Made by a program: the position numbers and the translations under genes. From positions 29,611 through 93,610 of the forward strand of contig JADWOT020000009.1 of assembly GCA_036345935.2 (NCBI GenBank): a stretch of DNA of 64,000 bases, in the 5' to 3' direction. The notes beneath the pieces are model-generated. The model searched no databases, had not been told where the DNA came from, and was given only the letters and a program-made list of their open reading frames with translations. The stretch's first letter is position 1. Each line of letters starts with the position of its first letter. This document shows, piece after piece, positions 11,700 through 26,136 of the stretch. This stretch comes from Taenia hydatigena. Taxonomy: Eukaryota; Platyhelminthes; Cestoda; Cyclophyllidea; Taeniidae.

Positions 11700-14600
11700 T
11701 GAAGCAGAAAGAAAGCAAATCACAAATTAACGCTTCAGGTCGATAGAGGAGGCGTTTATCTAATGGGCACATAAAGACCAAATGAAACTAGACTTTGGTA
11801 AAGCCTCAACTAAAGCCAAGGATTTCTTACTCGAAGCTAGTGAGCGTCATGGAGCCACTCTCGTCTTTATCACGTTCGACACTCGCAAATCGCCCTCCAT
11901 CACTTGCCTTATCTTTAGATACCTCTCATCCATTACAGCCATCCAATCAAACAAAATACGTGCAATCCTATTATTGTTGACTGACTAATCTATCTATTAT
12001 TGCAAAAATGCCTTCTCGAGGGCAAGTTACACGTAACTTCAGTGGATTAAGGCAGAGGCCGAAGAACGTGCAATATGCGTTGATGCGAATGTCTTTGCAT
12101 AATCTTTTTCTCCTCAACAAAGGCTTCAACGTTTAAGCCGTTAAAACTCTACTTCACTACTGCCCTCAACTAGCGTGTGAGATCCGGACAGAATGTAATG
12201 AAGTTGCCCCTTACAACTTCCCCCTCCGGTTTCAAGTCCTCTTAATGGGTTGCAGGAGCCGTTGCACATAGACGTGCCTTAACGAGACCCACCAGAAAGG
12301 TGAGAGGTCATGCTGAGAAAGAGAAAGGGAATCGAAGAAAAAGAACAAAAAGAATGCAGAAAAGACTGATCAGATCTACTGTCAATATGAGGCGGAATTC
12401 AGAATACCGACTGTTACTAATATGAAGTTGTCGCTGCAAGATTTTACGCTCATGTCAAGCTTTAGCATCTTAGCTACAAACTGTTTCAGGGATCTTTTTG
12501 GGATTATGACAACAGCGAGCTATGGTATTCGTTTTATTTGCCATCATTAGGTCAACCGGTTCTTCTTCATTTAGGCAAGAGGAATGGTGCCACTGGCATG
12601 GTATTGAGCAAAAGCGCAATCTGATAAAATATAGCAATCTGTTGTAAAAATGCTGTAAGGATCATTTCATATGCTCAACCCAAACGCATTTCGAGTTGAA
12701 TGCGGTGACTGCCGGCGCATGCAGTCCACGTGGCTGGCCATGTTTAGGCAACTGAGAAGCGCTTCGTCTGACATTTCCTTAGCTCTTGAGTGTCTCCACC
12801 CGATTTAAGTGTTACAAAGGCGCCTCTGAAGAATGATCAAATACCACAAGTCACCCAGTCACGATTTCTTTGATGTCTGCGTCTGCTTAGCCATGACGAT
12901 TGTGATTGGGCTGTGAGCTGTGCCAATCACATGACGCGTGCTTATTGGAGGGCACTCATCCAACCAGGATTTGCCAGAGCCTCGTGCTTCTTCTCATTCG
13001 TTGGCGACCTCACACTCTAGGAAATGACGCACAGCACAGGCTCCGGTGTGGACAGGTTTGTGTGTGAGCAGTGGCGTGAACAGTGGTGACAGCTCCATAG
13101 TGATATGTGGACAGCACAACTGTAGTGCCGTAGAGGCGCCAATGCTTTGACCATTGACTGACAGTATATTGATGCCTGTAAGACCTAATCAACAAGTTAG
13201 GAATGTTCTCTCCAGTACCTATTGTCCTTATCATCACCCTTACCATCAGGAAAATAGTTTTGTAAAATTACACAAGACCCCGCAAGTGTTCCCCTTCGAC
13301 ACAAATTATTGATTCCCATATCAGTGGAGCAATGCCTAACAGAACTAGTGCTTTGTAGCTGAGACGACAACGCCTATCAATGTCACCTATGGCGGCACAA
13401 TGAGGTGGCAGTCCTGTCTCTGATTTCTTCAATCATAGACGTCAGGTGCGAATGTCTTTGACTTGAAATTGCAGATCGACGAGTTGTTCACAATTTATGT
13501 GAGGAGGATTCTGCTTCCTATCTACTTCTAAACCTGCAATGCTTTCCAACAGTTGAGATTTGATGTTAAGTGGAACGTGCCTTTCAGTCCCTTCTCTTTG
13601 TATCCAAAATGTCCTTCGCTGTGCCGATCCCCAACGGATCCTATGTTAAGTGGACTGGCAAGTAAATAGGTGAATGAACAAGTAGGCGAATGTGGCTGGA
13701 CGCAAAACAAGTTGGCTTCAAGTGGCCATCAAAACGCAAAATAAATCCAATTTCGAATGAAGCATGCAGCCGCCATACACTGACGTGTTATTAACCTCAC
13801 TGGGATCGGTTGTGCAAACCCTCTCACAGGAACCCAGTCAGCAAAATTGGGACTGATCGGGGTGGAAATGAGCCCAGAGAGGCGGAACCTGGGTCTCCAG
13901 AACCTTCCAAACAACACTCAATTGAATGGACATGCGTTATTGAAGACTCGCTGGTGAGTGCTTGCTCTTGTGACTGAAATCAAAAGCGCCGTCTTGACCT
14001 TCAGGGAGAGACTTCAGTAGATTTGATTGCTCAAGGATATAATAAAATTTTGCTATCTATCTTCAATAGACCGACACCACAACCACTTTATCGAAGATAG
14101 GGTAGCGGGATGAGCCCCTTGCAGGTGTTTCGGGGAAGGAAGAGGATTCTGTTGAGTGCACCTGAGTGAGCGCGTGTGCGATGCATCAACAATGAATATG
14201 ATGCAGGCAATCCCATCGACAGAATCACTTTGGAATGCACCATTCAAGCCAAAACCAATGAAACAGCCCAGTTTATTTAAGATATTAGCTGCCTAGAAGA
14301 TAATGTTTGCAAATACTGACTTGCCTTCACCGCGAATAGAAACACAAAGGAGAGTTGCCGCATGCTTATGTCTCCAAAACCCTTCAGCCATCTAGACTTA
14401 CAACCAGGCTCGCTCCTCTGGCTATCTGTAAGCTACTCACGGACTCAACAAGACTCTTCTTGCACACCACTCTGCATTACAGAATGGGTATTATATTAGA
14501 CGTTCATTAAGACTCCAACCACGCATACACATGCCTAATTCGAAGCAGTCACTACTGCCGAATTCCAATTATGGACCTCGTGCAAGCGCATCACCTAAGG

Positions 14601-17600
14601 TTAGTAACGATGGCAGATTTCATGCAGATTGCAGTCGTCTTTTACTATCCTCACCATCTGCAGACAGCATCGCAATGAGCGTATAGAAGTTCCACTCAAC
14701 GCTTTTGCCCCTTCAGCCAACACTCCTTCCTCCATTGCACCATTGACGGCGTGCCAATTTGCCATTTTTCACTGACACCGTGAGGTTGGTCTGTGAGGCG
14801 CCTCTGGACCCATGATCAGTGCATGCGCTACTCGAGCACTCTCGGCCGATTCGAGCACCTGTCTTGGCTTTACTCTGGGGTGAACGCCTGCAAAGTGCCC
14901 CCCATAACTACATCATTGAGCAAGGAAAACAATCCATTAACACTAAATTAAAAAGTCAGGAATGAAAATACACAGAGCACTATGCAGTATAGAATCGAAA
15001 ACGCCTCATAAAACGGCAGAATAAATTAAACAACAACACGATGTAGAAGCTTCTTATGCCTCTACATGAAAGAGAACCAAGGTAGCGCGCGAAAAGAAGA
15101 GGTCAGAAGCGATAATAGTTCTTCTATCTTTTCTTCTCCAAAGAGGCGGTTATTTGCGAAAATATCTTTGGCAAAGTGTTTTTTGATTATAAAAATCAAA
15201 GGTTTTGGCCCTTAGCCACTCATGATATAAATATTATAGTCTTCTTGGGGATGATTTGATGCATATCTCAGAACTAAGGTAGGCTGCGTAACGACTATCC
15301 GCATCAGTTATAGGGAAATTAATCTAAGGACAGCATTTTGTTGAGACAGAATAGCACCACTAGTCCGGTAGACCTCACGATGCTTTCACTGGTTCGACAA
15401 TGCAATCTTCGCAAAAATGCAACTAATCACTTGCAGCAGTGCATGCGTGGCTTGAGCGCCATTTCTGCCAGTGTTGCCACTGCCACCTCCGACGCTAACA
15501 TGGGAGTCTCTTACCTGTTGGAACTAAGCCCTCTACAGCAATCAAAGATCCGCACGTTCCCTAGCTTCCATGTCTGCCCCTGTCCCCAACTTTTCCTCTG
15601 ACACTCTACTCATTCTGCAAAACCGCATTCATAGTTGCGACCGCCTCCAAGACATATTTTATGCGGTTTTAGAATGCTTAATGGCCTTTATTCATGTACA
15701 TTCGCCTACAGTTTAGCAAGAAGCACTCTTCACTGGGCTGGATGATTTACCGCAACTCAACATACCCGACAAAGTTCTTGCTCAATTGCTGTGTTTTGCA
15801 AGCTGTTTGCCCGCACGCACTGCTGGCCAAGTTGTTGAATGCATGAACGGTTATGCCTCTGCGTTTCTACACAATGGACATACTGCATAACTCCTTTACA
15901 TTCTATCTAGAAATTAAATAGCTGGCTGGATTTTTGCCTGTACGCTTGCCTGTCTATTCGGCTGTTTGTTCAATACGGAAGCTGGTTGTTAGATTGATTG
16001 CTTACCCACATTCAGTAAATGTGCTTTTGACTGTGTAGTTGATCAACTATCTGCCATCCCAGCCTAGTTGTTTTTTATGCATAGCTAAATCATTTGATAA
16101 TTATTTAGATGCACCTACACAATTGCAGTGTTTTATGTCAAAATAGGCAAACTGCGCATCGGCCTCAACCACAATGTCAGATTTCAGAACAGGAATGGCT
16201 ACACGCAACTATAGAAGAAAGCAAGCAGCTGAGCACAACACAGACCCTATCTGGACCAATGGAGATTAGAGGAGGCGCACATATATACCTCAGCAGTTTC
16301 ATCTCCCCTTACAAAAACAAGCATTTTCAGCATCGATGGCACTGGTATTGTTCGATGCAAACCATAACAACCCCCTTTTCTTAAGGAAAGATTCAAACAG
16401 CTGAATTCCAGCTGCTGAATCCTAATGGCGACTTAATTTTTTTCAAAATTACGGAATTGGGAGTGGTTGTATATTTGTGCTGACGCAAATTTCCTTGCCA
16501 CAGTGATTTCTAGAAAAATCAGGCGCACCGAAATTGCCAGCTTTTTAAACTACAAGTACCACATGCAGTTACAGAAGGAAACAGTAGTCCAAGTTCAATT
16601 TCATATCAATTTTGGATCAAAAAGGGGGAAGCGACAATGCTAGTTTATGCCCATGCTGAAAGCATTTATAAAGTGAGCCATGCATCTGGTTTTCAATTTG
16701 GATCAACGCTGGTCACAAAAGAATTAGATTGTTTGAGAGTGCACAATTGTGCATTATCAATTTTCCGTGCCATTCTAGGCACCATCATCATCAGGTTATC
16801 ACCAGTTTTCGTATCGAAATCACACTCATTACATTTTGATCATTCCAACCTACAAAGCATTTTAAGATAGAACTGCAAGATGCATGAACGAAAGTAAACT
16901 TAAGTTTGAGTAATTTATTAGCTAGATCTTGATTGGAATGGAAAATATAGAACAGTTAAATGCTCACGCTTTTCTTGCCTGTAATTGTTTTACTATGGAC
17001 CTGCCTTTCTAGCGCCGCAACTAGCCAGCAGATTAAGACGCAATAACGTAGAGCGCAGAACACTAGGGCTAATTTGCTACTGCGTTATATGTGCATGGTC
17101 CTAAGCACGGACTAACCGAAACCATCCATTAAAACCAAAGATCATTCTGCTCTCTTCCCTGGTGGTAAATAGGGCGAGCAGTTCTTATGCGGTTAAAAAC
17201 TTTCGCCTTTGAGCCTCTAAAGCTTAAAACTGCAACACTGTAGCTGTTGGATAACCTCAACTGACCACTGCTGTAAATGCGGTCTGCTGATGTGGCTATT
17301 GCAGCCATTTGTATAAAGCGAGCCTCACTGTGCATTAAAAAGGAATATCTTGCAAAAAGAGTAGGGTCAAATCGTCCAGTGAACATCTATTTTTGATCAG
17401 TGCGTGAGAGTAATGATAAGAAACCATGAAGTGCACACACTCTTACCCGAGATGCATGCAAAGAAGTGACAATAGCGGAATCTTGATTTTCGAATCATTT
17501 GTTAAGTCGCTCATACTAAGCAAATTATACTCCAGTCAGACGAGATGCATTCTTGTGGAATTCAGGACCGAGAATATCACTTTTACCAAATAATCCCTGG

Positions 17601-20600
17601 CAATGAGGTTTTATTCTACTGGTTTAAATATGACACCTGAATTCACCGGAATAATGGCGTCGTAATACAGCAAAGGATCCAAATTATTGAGGCGAAGAAA
17701 GGCGAATGCCGCCAATGACCCTGAAAACGGTGAGAAAATTAGTTAACTTGAAAACTAAATGAGTAAGTTCATCATAGTTTTTTAGTAAGAATTTGACCCA
17801 AATCGTGACTATATTTTGGCAAAAAATTTACTCGTTTACATTCTTAATTACTCGCGCCTTCAAGGGAATGCTACAACAACGTCTCCATCCATTCTTCCCA
17901 ACCATCACCTTTTTAAATCCTGTAATGGATCGCCGTTACTTCGTTACAGACATGACCCACATCTTTGCTCATTTTGCAATGCTATAGCGCATTCCAGGCA
18001 CCCTTTTGCACAAATCTCTACGTGTGATATGAAATGATGCAAAAGGGCGATCTCGGATACATCTGCACGAATGGCTATAGCGTTTATTAGTGAGACAATT
18101 TCTTGTACTTTTTTTAGCACCTGAGTACTGAATGCACGTGCTTTTTAAAAGATATTTCCTGCTTTGTATTGAATAGTCAAACGAAGAGGCGACGACACTC
18201 ATTCCACTGCATTCTCTAATGCCAAAGCTAGATCACAAAATCGGTCAAATTTCACTTAATGACGCATTCATGGTGGAGTCAGCATCTTTTAATGATACCT
18301 ATTTTCCCTTTAAAAGGCGTGGTTTACAATAGCTGGAATTGGGCGTCTCATAGTTAATGTTACAACTTTACGAGTGTGCCAACACAGGAACATCCTCACT
18401 AAAGATGGACTGCCATTCCTTAAAAGCGAGTGCTTAGTCCACAAGTAGCGTTTATAGGCCTTAAGATTTTGCGATTATTTTTTCAAAGTGAGTGAATATC
18501 TCTTGATTCTGCCAAGTGAGGGCAGTGATGCTAAGACCGCAAGAGAAGTGAATTTTACCGCTGCAATTTCTAGCTATTGGTAAGGCTTTCTACTGGTAGC
18601 AGATGGTGGAACGTCCTTGCATACGTCTTCTCCTTATTTGGTTATTGTTCAGTGTGTGTAAGTCCTCCGTTTTCGTGAAAGAAACATGGGAGCAGAAGTT
18701 GCAATCCAAAATACTGTGGTAGTCATTCGATGTGGTGAGCTGTGGAGACGGAATCTGACCGCACGTGCCTCTATTTTAGGACTGCATGGCTTGCATTCTA
18801 CCTAATGTAGTCGATTAGAGTCAAATTAGATAAACTTAGCAGCAACCAATCTTGTCTATTAGTCTAATAAATGCATTTTATTTCATTGGTTGCAAATAGG
18901 AACCGGTACCCATAAATTTATTGCGTAGACAACAATGAACAAATATTTGCATCTGTGAAGGTATATTTAACCTTGTGAACAAAGTGTCAACGCTAACTAT
19001 ATGCTATCAAATCGGGGTGTGTGTGTTGTGTTTTCACGCAAAGGCGCTACAGATTTGATCCTTAAATAGAAGTAAGTAACGATTAACATGAGAAGAGTTG
19101 CTTGCGTTCCCTCCAAGCCGGTTTATCAATTTTTATGATTTTGGCTGTAAATGCACCTGTAGGTGAGCTAGTTTTGCTGCCGGTATATTAATGACCCAAG
19201 GCCATGTGGACGAATTGTCTAACTTTTTAACGAGCACTGAGTTGGCTAAATTAATTAACGTTTTTGTTGAAATAGATCATACAATACAAATAGACCTGAA
19301 AACAATTAGGGGACTTACCTGGTGTTTGTCCCGTTTTCATGCGAATTTTCTGATCACTGAGTGATTTTTGAGAGACTTGAGTGTAAATGATGAATTGAAT
19401 ATCGAGATTTCCCTTAGGACTTGTTTTACAGCTCCACTTGCCTCTTGGCCACTCATGGCTGATTTTCTGCAACGCGTGTGGTGGAGAAAAGACCCTTTCC
19501 TCGCTGACGCCTGTAAGCGTGAATTTTACTGCCAGCGAGTTAGTAAACAAGCTACGTCAACACTTTACTTACATTGAGGTTGGACTTATGATTTATACCA
19601 TCAATTGGCATTCAATTCGCAACGACGATTTCCAAATAAAACCCATCCCCTAGCGTTCAAGTACTTCTGGGCAGTTGATTCAAGGTATTGCTGTGATGGT
19701 GAAACTTTATTGGATGCATTTTCTATTATTCTTTTCATTCTCCTCTTCTGTGGTCGAAACCACGTAATTTGAAAAGAGAAAAGGAGCCGCCGCGTTGTTG
19801 AGTTTATGGTGGATTTGATGCATCAGATGGATGTACATGTATTTAGCCAATGCAGAACAATGCACCCCTCTAACATTCCTGATGGATATTTATCGTTAAT
19901 TGCAATTCCGATGAGAGTCGATTCCACTAGAAAGTAAATCATATCATACGGTGAAAAAGACCACCCGCGGTTTAGTGGCTGTATACACTTGGCTTCCTTT
20001 TGCAATAATTGTACAAGCATTTGCGCTAATCATGTAAGATACAGTAAAATTAACATAAGCAAGCTTGGTTTATCGGGCCGCAACTCTTGTCTCCTGATTG
20101 AAGTGAGGCGTCGACGCAACAGACTTTTGTATGGCCCCTTCTGGTCATTTAACTTGTGGCTAAACACCCCTAACTTCTAATGCGTTTTAAAGCCGTCAAA
20201 CATTTGGATATTCGACGGCTTGTCTTCATTGTGCCCACTTCTAAGTAAAACTGGTCAAGTTAAATCTCATAGGAGTAACACTGTTAGGTCATTATTATCG
20301 AAGCAAAGCTCGCAAGAATGAAGCAAGCCTAATGCACTTCTATATTCGCCACCTGGGTGTTGTTTAATAGGAGGAGTCACGATGCCGCTATGTGAACACG
20401 AATAAAGTGGTGAATAATGGATTTCTTGTTTCATAGATACCCAAAGTAAATATGAATCATTCACGAAACGCAGGATACGAACCAAGTTATTGCACACATA
20501 TGAGTCAATTGATCATCGACTAAACAACGCGAAATTTCAGTGAAAAACTACCCGCAGAGAAGTATAGGCTACTGCAGAGACCGCAAATCTTAAGGCAGGT

Positions 20601-22040
20601 TCACAAACTTAACTACCAATTGCAATGTACTGAGCATTGAAGATAACTCAATCATGATGCTTGCATTTTACCCATGTTTTAGCGCTGGGAATATCGCTAC
20701 TGATAAAATTGTGGAGGTACGCATTGCAGCCACATGCACTGGCCTGCCGATGTTCAGTGTATTAACTATCTTGGTGCATTTAAAATGCTGCTTTAATCTC
20801 CCATCGATTACACAGCCACATTGCAGAACGAGTTGTACTTTAGCTCGTAAGTCAGCAAAAGGTAGAAGTCCACAGAGTAGCTAGCTTGATTAGGTCCGCG
20901 TGGCTTTAACTTAGGCTTGCTACAGCCCAACTCAACAAAGCGATCTAATGATCAACGTAGCTAAGTGAGATGTAACTGCGGTGAGGCGATTTCCTGTTCT
21001 CATCATCATCTACTTCGACTACTCATAAGAAACAAGATAAAACCATCAATAGGCAGACATATGGAACATTTTCTGGCAAAAAAGACCTAAGATGATAAAT
21101 TCGTCTAAATTTGATTAAATTGTGCTTAACTGAACCACGAGCCGCCATTAGCAATTAATTTTAGAATTCAAACGTTCCATGTTGTTGACCGATTTAAGGA
21201 CCTCAAGGAAACCGCCAACAAATTGCACCAAAAACTACCATTCATTCAAATTACAATCTTATGTGGACTAGCAACATCCCACAATTTATTCAATGGACAT
21301 TTCCTTATTCTTCAAATAAAGACCTATAGCATTACTTCCAACTCTAGAGACGCACTTATCATGCAGATATCTACTTGATTTATCACGATCTAAGCAGCGG
21401 GATTCACCCGATAATTTGCATTTAATTATTTTCCAGTCCGCCAACAAAGGTTTTATGCTGCAAATCAACCTTCATTTTGGAAATGCAACGGCTGTGGAGT
21501 GATGCGAAATTTGCAGAATTAGAAACATTCTTCCTTACTTCGTGCGAAATGCCTATTTTAGCCCGCGCGAAGTGCTAACTGAAGTAGTCTTAGCTTAGTG
21601 ATCCTTCGGACCACTAGCTGCTCTATGCTGAATATGCTTTAGACGAGAGCAAGAAACCTGTGATGTGACCACAAGTTAACGTACACATACCCTAAAGGGT
21701 CTTTCATTTTAAATACGAAATGCTTACACGCAAATGGTGGACATCTACATACTGAACTCGACACCTTTACGAGTGTGCTGCTCAGGACATAAATTGCCCT
21801 TTTTTGCTTGCGTGGAAGCACCAATTTTTCAAATAATGGTACGCAATTCTTTAAAATTAATTTTTCCAAAATTGTTATCCAGCAGTCACTTAAGATAAAA
21901 CCCTCAAGTGGAACGAACATTTCATTTCAGAAGTACTTTTTTTAACACGAGTCCGACCGAACATAAAATAACCACTTCTCATGGCACTATTCATCATCCA
22001 GGGCACAAAATCTTCAAAGGCAAATTTCTCAAGACACCCT
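11700..22040. other. Ten kilobases without a recognisable gene
   Basis: All frames here are at most 99 codons, overlap one another and show no domain motif. A few short perfect hairpins exist, for example TTTGATT/AATCAAA near 15185 and AAGCCGTC/GACGGCTT at 20190-20221. The stretch could be intergenic or introns of an unseen gene. Confidence 0.45.
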
Positions 22041-22048
22041 AACGCCGC

Positions 22049-22474
22049 ATGTCTTTCATCGCAGCTGTCCGTTCAGCTAGGATAATGTTACATGTTACTT
22101 ACGATGCTCGTACNCACCACAGCGCAAAGGACATGAAATGGCTAGATGCATACCTCTGCTATGCGCTTTCCTCTACTACCGCGGGGGGAAACTTTCATCG
22201 TTTCGATCATGCAGAATGCCACTACGATAGCACAGATGATTTATTCCGTGTCCTCGCGTCGAGAGAATTTCCCGCTAATGCAAAAGTTCCGATTAGCTCT
22301 CTGATCACCACGTTATGTCGCTGCACGAAAACGCTACAAATGCGACTTGCTAGTACTACATTCCGCTTTATCCACTTGTCTCTCTTTGGATGTGTCTACG
22401 GATGTTCCCAACTTTTTAAACCAGTAGGATTCATTCTCAATGACAGCAGGTGGCACCGCACTGGACAAGAGTGA
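22049..22474 (+). CDS. Unassigned 141-codon open frame beside the gap
   Basis: One of the longest uninterrupted frames in the window, ending just before the assembly gap. It contains an ambiguous base at 22114, so one residue is unknown. Composition is mixed and not obviously repetitive (for example DAYLCYALSSTTAGG and FHRFDHAECHYDSTDDLFRV), but I recognise no domain and see no clear signal peptide. The initiator ATG has no special context. It may be chance, a decayed mobile element, or an exon of a gene continuing into the gap. No homologous stretch flanks the right arm, which would be expected if the palindrome extended past the gap unchanged. Confidence 0.2.
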   Translation: MSFIAAVRSARIMLHVTYDARXHHSAKDMKWLDAYLCYALSSTTAGGNFHRFDHAECHYDSTDDLFRVLASREFPANAKVPISSLITTLCRCTKTLQMRLASTTFRFIHLSLFGCVYGCSQLFKPVGFILNDSRWHRTGQE

Positions 22475-22515
22475 ATGGCTCGAAGAAGGAAGAGAAAGGA
22501 TGCAGCTGAGTGATT

Positions 22516-22615
22516 NNNNNNNNNNNNNNNNNNNNNNNNNNNNNNNNNNNNNNNNNNNNNNNNNNNNNNNNNNNNNNNNNNNNNNNNNNNNNNNNNNNNN
22601 NNNNNNNNNNNNNNN
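22516..22615. other. Assembly gap (100 N)
   Basis: Exactly 100 N, the conventional placeholder for a gap of unknown size. The left palindrome arm begins at the very next base, so sequence linking unique DNA to the arm is missing. Confidence 0.99.
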
Positions 22616-22633
22616 TGGGTCAACTTGAATTAC

Positions 22634-23301
22634 TGATAGGTCGGTTAGTAATGGATGACGACTTTGAGAAAGGGGGATGGCGCGAGTTACGAAGCTGTAT
22701 GTGGTCGCATTTGTGGGCGTGGGAGGGACGTTTATCTGTGGGCACAAAGTGGAATTATTATCAAGCGCCAATTAGCCTGTGACGGGTCGGTGGGTATGAG
22801 GAAGTAAATGCAGCAGGGACTTCTCATCGCCTCATTCGAGGGGCATTCCATTGCGATTAACTTCACTCGTGGGGTAGAAGGGAGGGAAGGAATTGGGTAG
22901 GGTAAAATGGTATGGAGAATGTGAGAAAAGCACAACCGAGCACAGGTAGTAGCCAAGTAGGTAAGGGAAAATAAGTTGCATTCATTTTGCATTGGCGTTA
23001 GAGAATATGACCTTTTATTTGTATCCCAGATTTCCCACATCTACTTGACGCAGTGCTGCATCCAGACGTACACAAGCCTCCTCAGTCGGCACCATTATTC
23101 CCCTGTTCATTTATTTGCGTTTTCAAAAGTGTTTTTCCAATAGTATTGAGTCATAAGTTGTGCTTAGCATTAACATAATGTACGCAGCGCATTTGGCTTG
23201 TGGGTCTATTTCTTGCACAACTAGTAAACGTGTGGTGGCTGACCTCGTGAGTTCATCAGGAGGAGAGCCAAGAAAGAAGCTTGGGATAAGCGGGAAATCA
23301 T
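22634..23301 (-). pseudogene. Left-arm copy of the putative secreted gene, cut by the gap
   Basis: This is the mirror of the first two exons at 53082-53749. The signal-peptide-like exon lies at about 23244-23301 and the 102-bp exon at about 22634-22735, both on the minus strand with the same splice borders. The final exons seen in the right copy (53849-54095) lie beyond the palindrome edge and would fall in the gap here. Sequence on the far side of the gap does not resemble those exons, so the left copy is either truncated or its end is unassembled. Confidence 0.35.
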
Positions 23302-26111
23302 GGTTAATCTCCGATATTGGAAATGAGACTACTCTGGGCCCTCATCTTTGCATCGTGACGAATGAGCCGTTTTTTCGGGTCCTGTCAGTAACCTTATGTC
23401 CTACTGCACACGCAGCATATGTTTTCCCCGAGTGTTGTCTCCTTCGATTTTTAAGGTGGCATCAGGACGTATCAGATCTTGCATAAGCATGCCAATGATG
23501 TTCATTTGAATAAAACATCGTGCTTTTATTGCTATTTTACACCGTTTTGCTCTTGTGCTCCATTTAAGAACGACAATGTGATTATATGCATTAGACGGTG
23601 TCATAGTGCTCGTGGAGGCACTCTAATTAAGAGCACTGAAAATACAATGCACTTAAAATACTCTTCTTTCATTTAGGTAGTATGCATAAAAAGCGAGGTG
23701 ATCAAACACGGGTTTTAAGTGTTTTGATCATTTTATGTTCTCAGTTCCAAACTTAGTGAGGAAGAAAAACCCTGATTAGTCTAACGGCACCACAATAAGT
23801 TTACTTATATCCTTTAAAGAATGTGTAGGGCGGAATTGTCTGAGACACCCGGCAGTATGTGCTGGCAGATGTTCATTATGTGCATCCTGATTGAGACGTG
23901 GACTCACAACAAACAAAGGGCAGCTATTAGGTGCGCTCTGTGGACTAGTAGCTAGATACGGAGGTTCCTAGCAGAAATGCCGCTCTGATGTGTCAAATCC
24001 GAGACTGGCCGTTCTTTGAAGGATTTCGACAAGTAAAATTGTACCTGTTAATGACCGCCTTGTTCACTGACAACTTGTGGTTCTTTTGCCCATGAAAGCT
24101 GGATATTGCGATGTAGATTTGACAATATATCGATGTCAGCAGGTCTGTAAACGATCTTTGGTTTTAACCTGTCAAATCCTTTTTTTGACTTTTCGAAGCT
24201 ATTCTATGCATCTGGAATTGATAAAATCCTTGTCTCAAGTTAGCGATTTGGGGTCCAATGCTGCTTTTATGGTCCTCTATTTCCTTACAATTTTTATTGC
24301 TTACTTCCATCAGTCGTTTTCTTAAAGGTCGTGACCAGTGTTAAGAAATAGCCTCCTTAAGTCAATGGCATACACGATTCTGAAACAGTTTAGACAAGGA
24401 AGCAATGAAGGCCTGCAGACCGCATTCCGAAGAGTATAATCCACAGTTATTTATCACAGTTTAATGCCAAGCAAACGTTTGTCCAAGCGTCCACCCCTTG
24501 GATTTCTCAGTTTTACTTGGAAGGGGATAAGTGTCCCAGTTCAGTGTGTGCTGCTTAAACTTGAACTTGAATACTTACGACTGCTTCCTACTTACTACTT
24601 ACCACTACTACTCACCTACTGCCCAAGAATTTTCGGGTTCTGTGCAAGGTTAAGGCAGATTTTTCGCAGACCAAGTGTCAATGACAAAAGTCAAGAGTGG
24701 TTGCTGAATAGCAGTGGGGACGATGGACAAGGCTATGAGCTAGAAAGTGCTAAGGGTGAAGTTGGTAATAGAAGATGTCAAACTGGCATTACAAGGCTTG
24801 ATTTTATTCAAGTGTCTTATAACTGGGTGGTTTAGCTTCATATCACTGTAGTGGACAGAAAGACTTGTAATAGAGACTGGTAAATGCCTGCGGGTATCAA
24901 TCGAAAGCTTCATTAGTTGGCCATAAGCTGTCACATGGACACAAGTACTGCCGTACTACCCACAACATTGATCAGTGGTGTCTAACTTGACCTGACGACC
25001 ACCTACATCTGCGAATGCCACTGCGGCGGCGGTTGTCGACTTCGAAACTGAAAAATTAAGGGTTTCCTTAAATTTCAAATGTTTCTATTCGATAAATATT
25101 AAATGTATTTTAAGCACCCAATCTAATGGACTCAATAAAACAATGTGCTTCTTTAGGTTGGCAGAGTGGTACTCTTTCAGATTCCTTGCGAACTCACTGT
25201 ACTCCGCAGAACTGCTGCCAACATAGCCGACCAGCCCAGAACTAATCGTACTGCTGGGGCTTAAAATAAAAAAAAAATTGCCCCAACAGGAATTGAATGA
25301 AATTGGTGTCCCTCGTCACCACTCTTGGAAAATTCAAGTCCGTATTTATTGAGAATTAAAGGAACCGCATCAGATGATACAAAATGACATCCTGGTTATG
25401 CGCCCACATACGCATCTTTACATTCGAGCGAGCCTCATAACGCCATTCGCAAAAATCTGATTAGTAGGGCATGCCTTTAAGTCGATATGGCTGCTCACAT
25501 TGGTCGCTCAATTTAAGATGATGAAAATCTGACCGTAACTGCTCCTACTACGAAGAACCATTACAAGGGTTCACACGATATATATCGAATTAGTGTTAGT
25601 CCCGTAAACAAAGGTGTCTTCCCTGACCAGGAGACCAGCGTGAAAACTAATAGTGCAAAGTTGAGTGTTATTTAACATAACTTACGACCCTTAAATGAGA
25701 TTCGCCTTGTACCCTAGCTTTGCTAATGAATTTTGAGTACATTGTGGCATTGGCTGCAACAAGGTTGAACTTAAAACTTGAGTTGATGACTATCCGCCTA
25801 TATTTCGCATAAACTATGTTCAGCATCTATAAGGTATCAGTAAATTATGATAAAGTATAGGGGTTAGTTCAATGAATTGCCACCAAGCTTTGTTACCAGT
25901 GTTTTACAGCATCCAGGCGAAGACCAATGTCGATCTTAAGTGTCCAGTTCAGATACTCTCTTACCACGAGAATGAAATGCATCGATGCTTTCAGGCATTA
26001 ATTCTATTTTAAAGACTTTTGATTTGAACTTTAAACTGCGACACTAATCTACTACTCACATTCCTTAAGAAAATATTGAGAATAACACGTCTACTCCTCA
26101 TCATGGTGCCC

Positions 26112-26136
26112 ATTTTAGGTGAGATGCACCTAAAAT
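26112..26136. repeat. Perfect 10-bp stem hairpin (mirrored at 50246-50270)
   Basis: ATTTTAGGTG, a 5-base loop, then CACCTAAAAT. It is identical in both arms. No poly-T or gene end adjoins it, so no role is assigned. Confidence 0.6.

Noticed and set aside
11782..11820. Plus-strand KLDFGKA resembling a kinase DFG loop next to the minus-strand kinase exon
   Set aside because: It is on the opposite strand from the real kinase signature and nothing around it continues a kinase domain. I take it as coincidence.
19368..19653. Cysteine-containing frames around 19.4-19.65 kb as a zinc-binding exon
   Set aside because: Three frames including the minus strand are open over the same bases, no CxxC pairs are spaced as in known fingers, and splice borders are weak.
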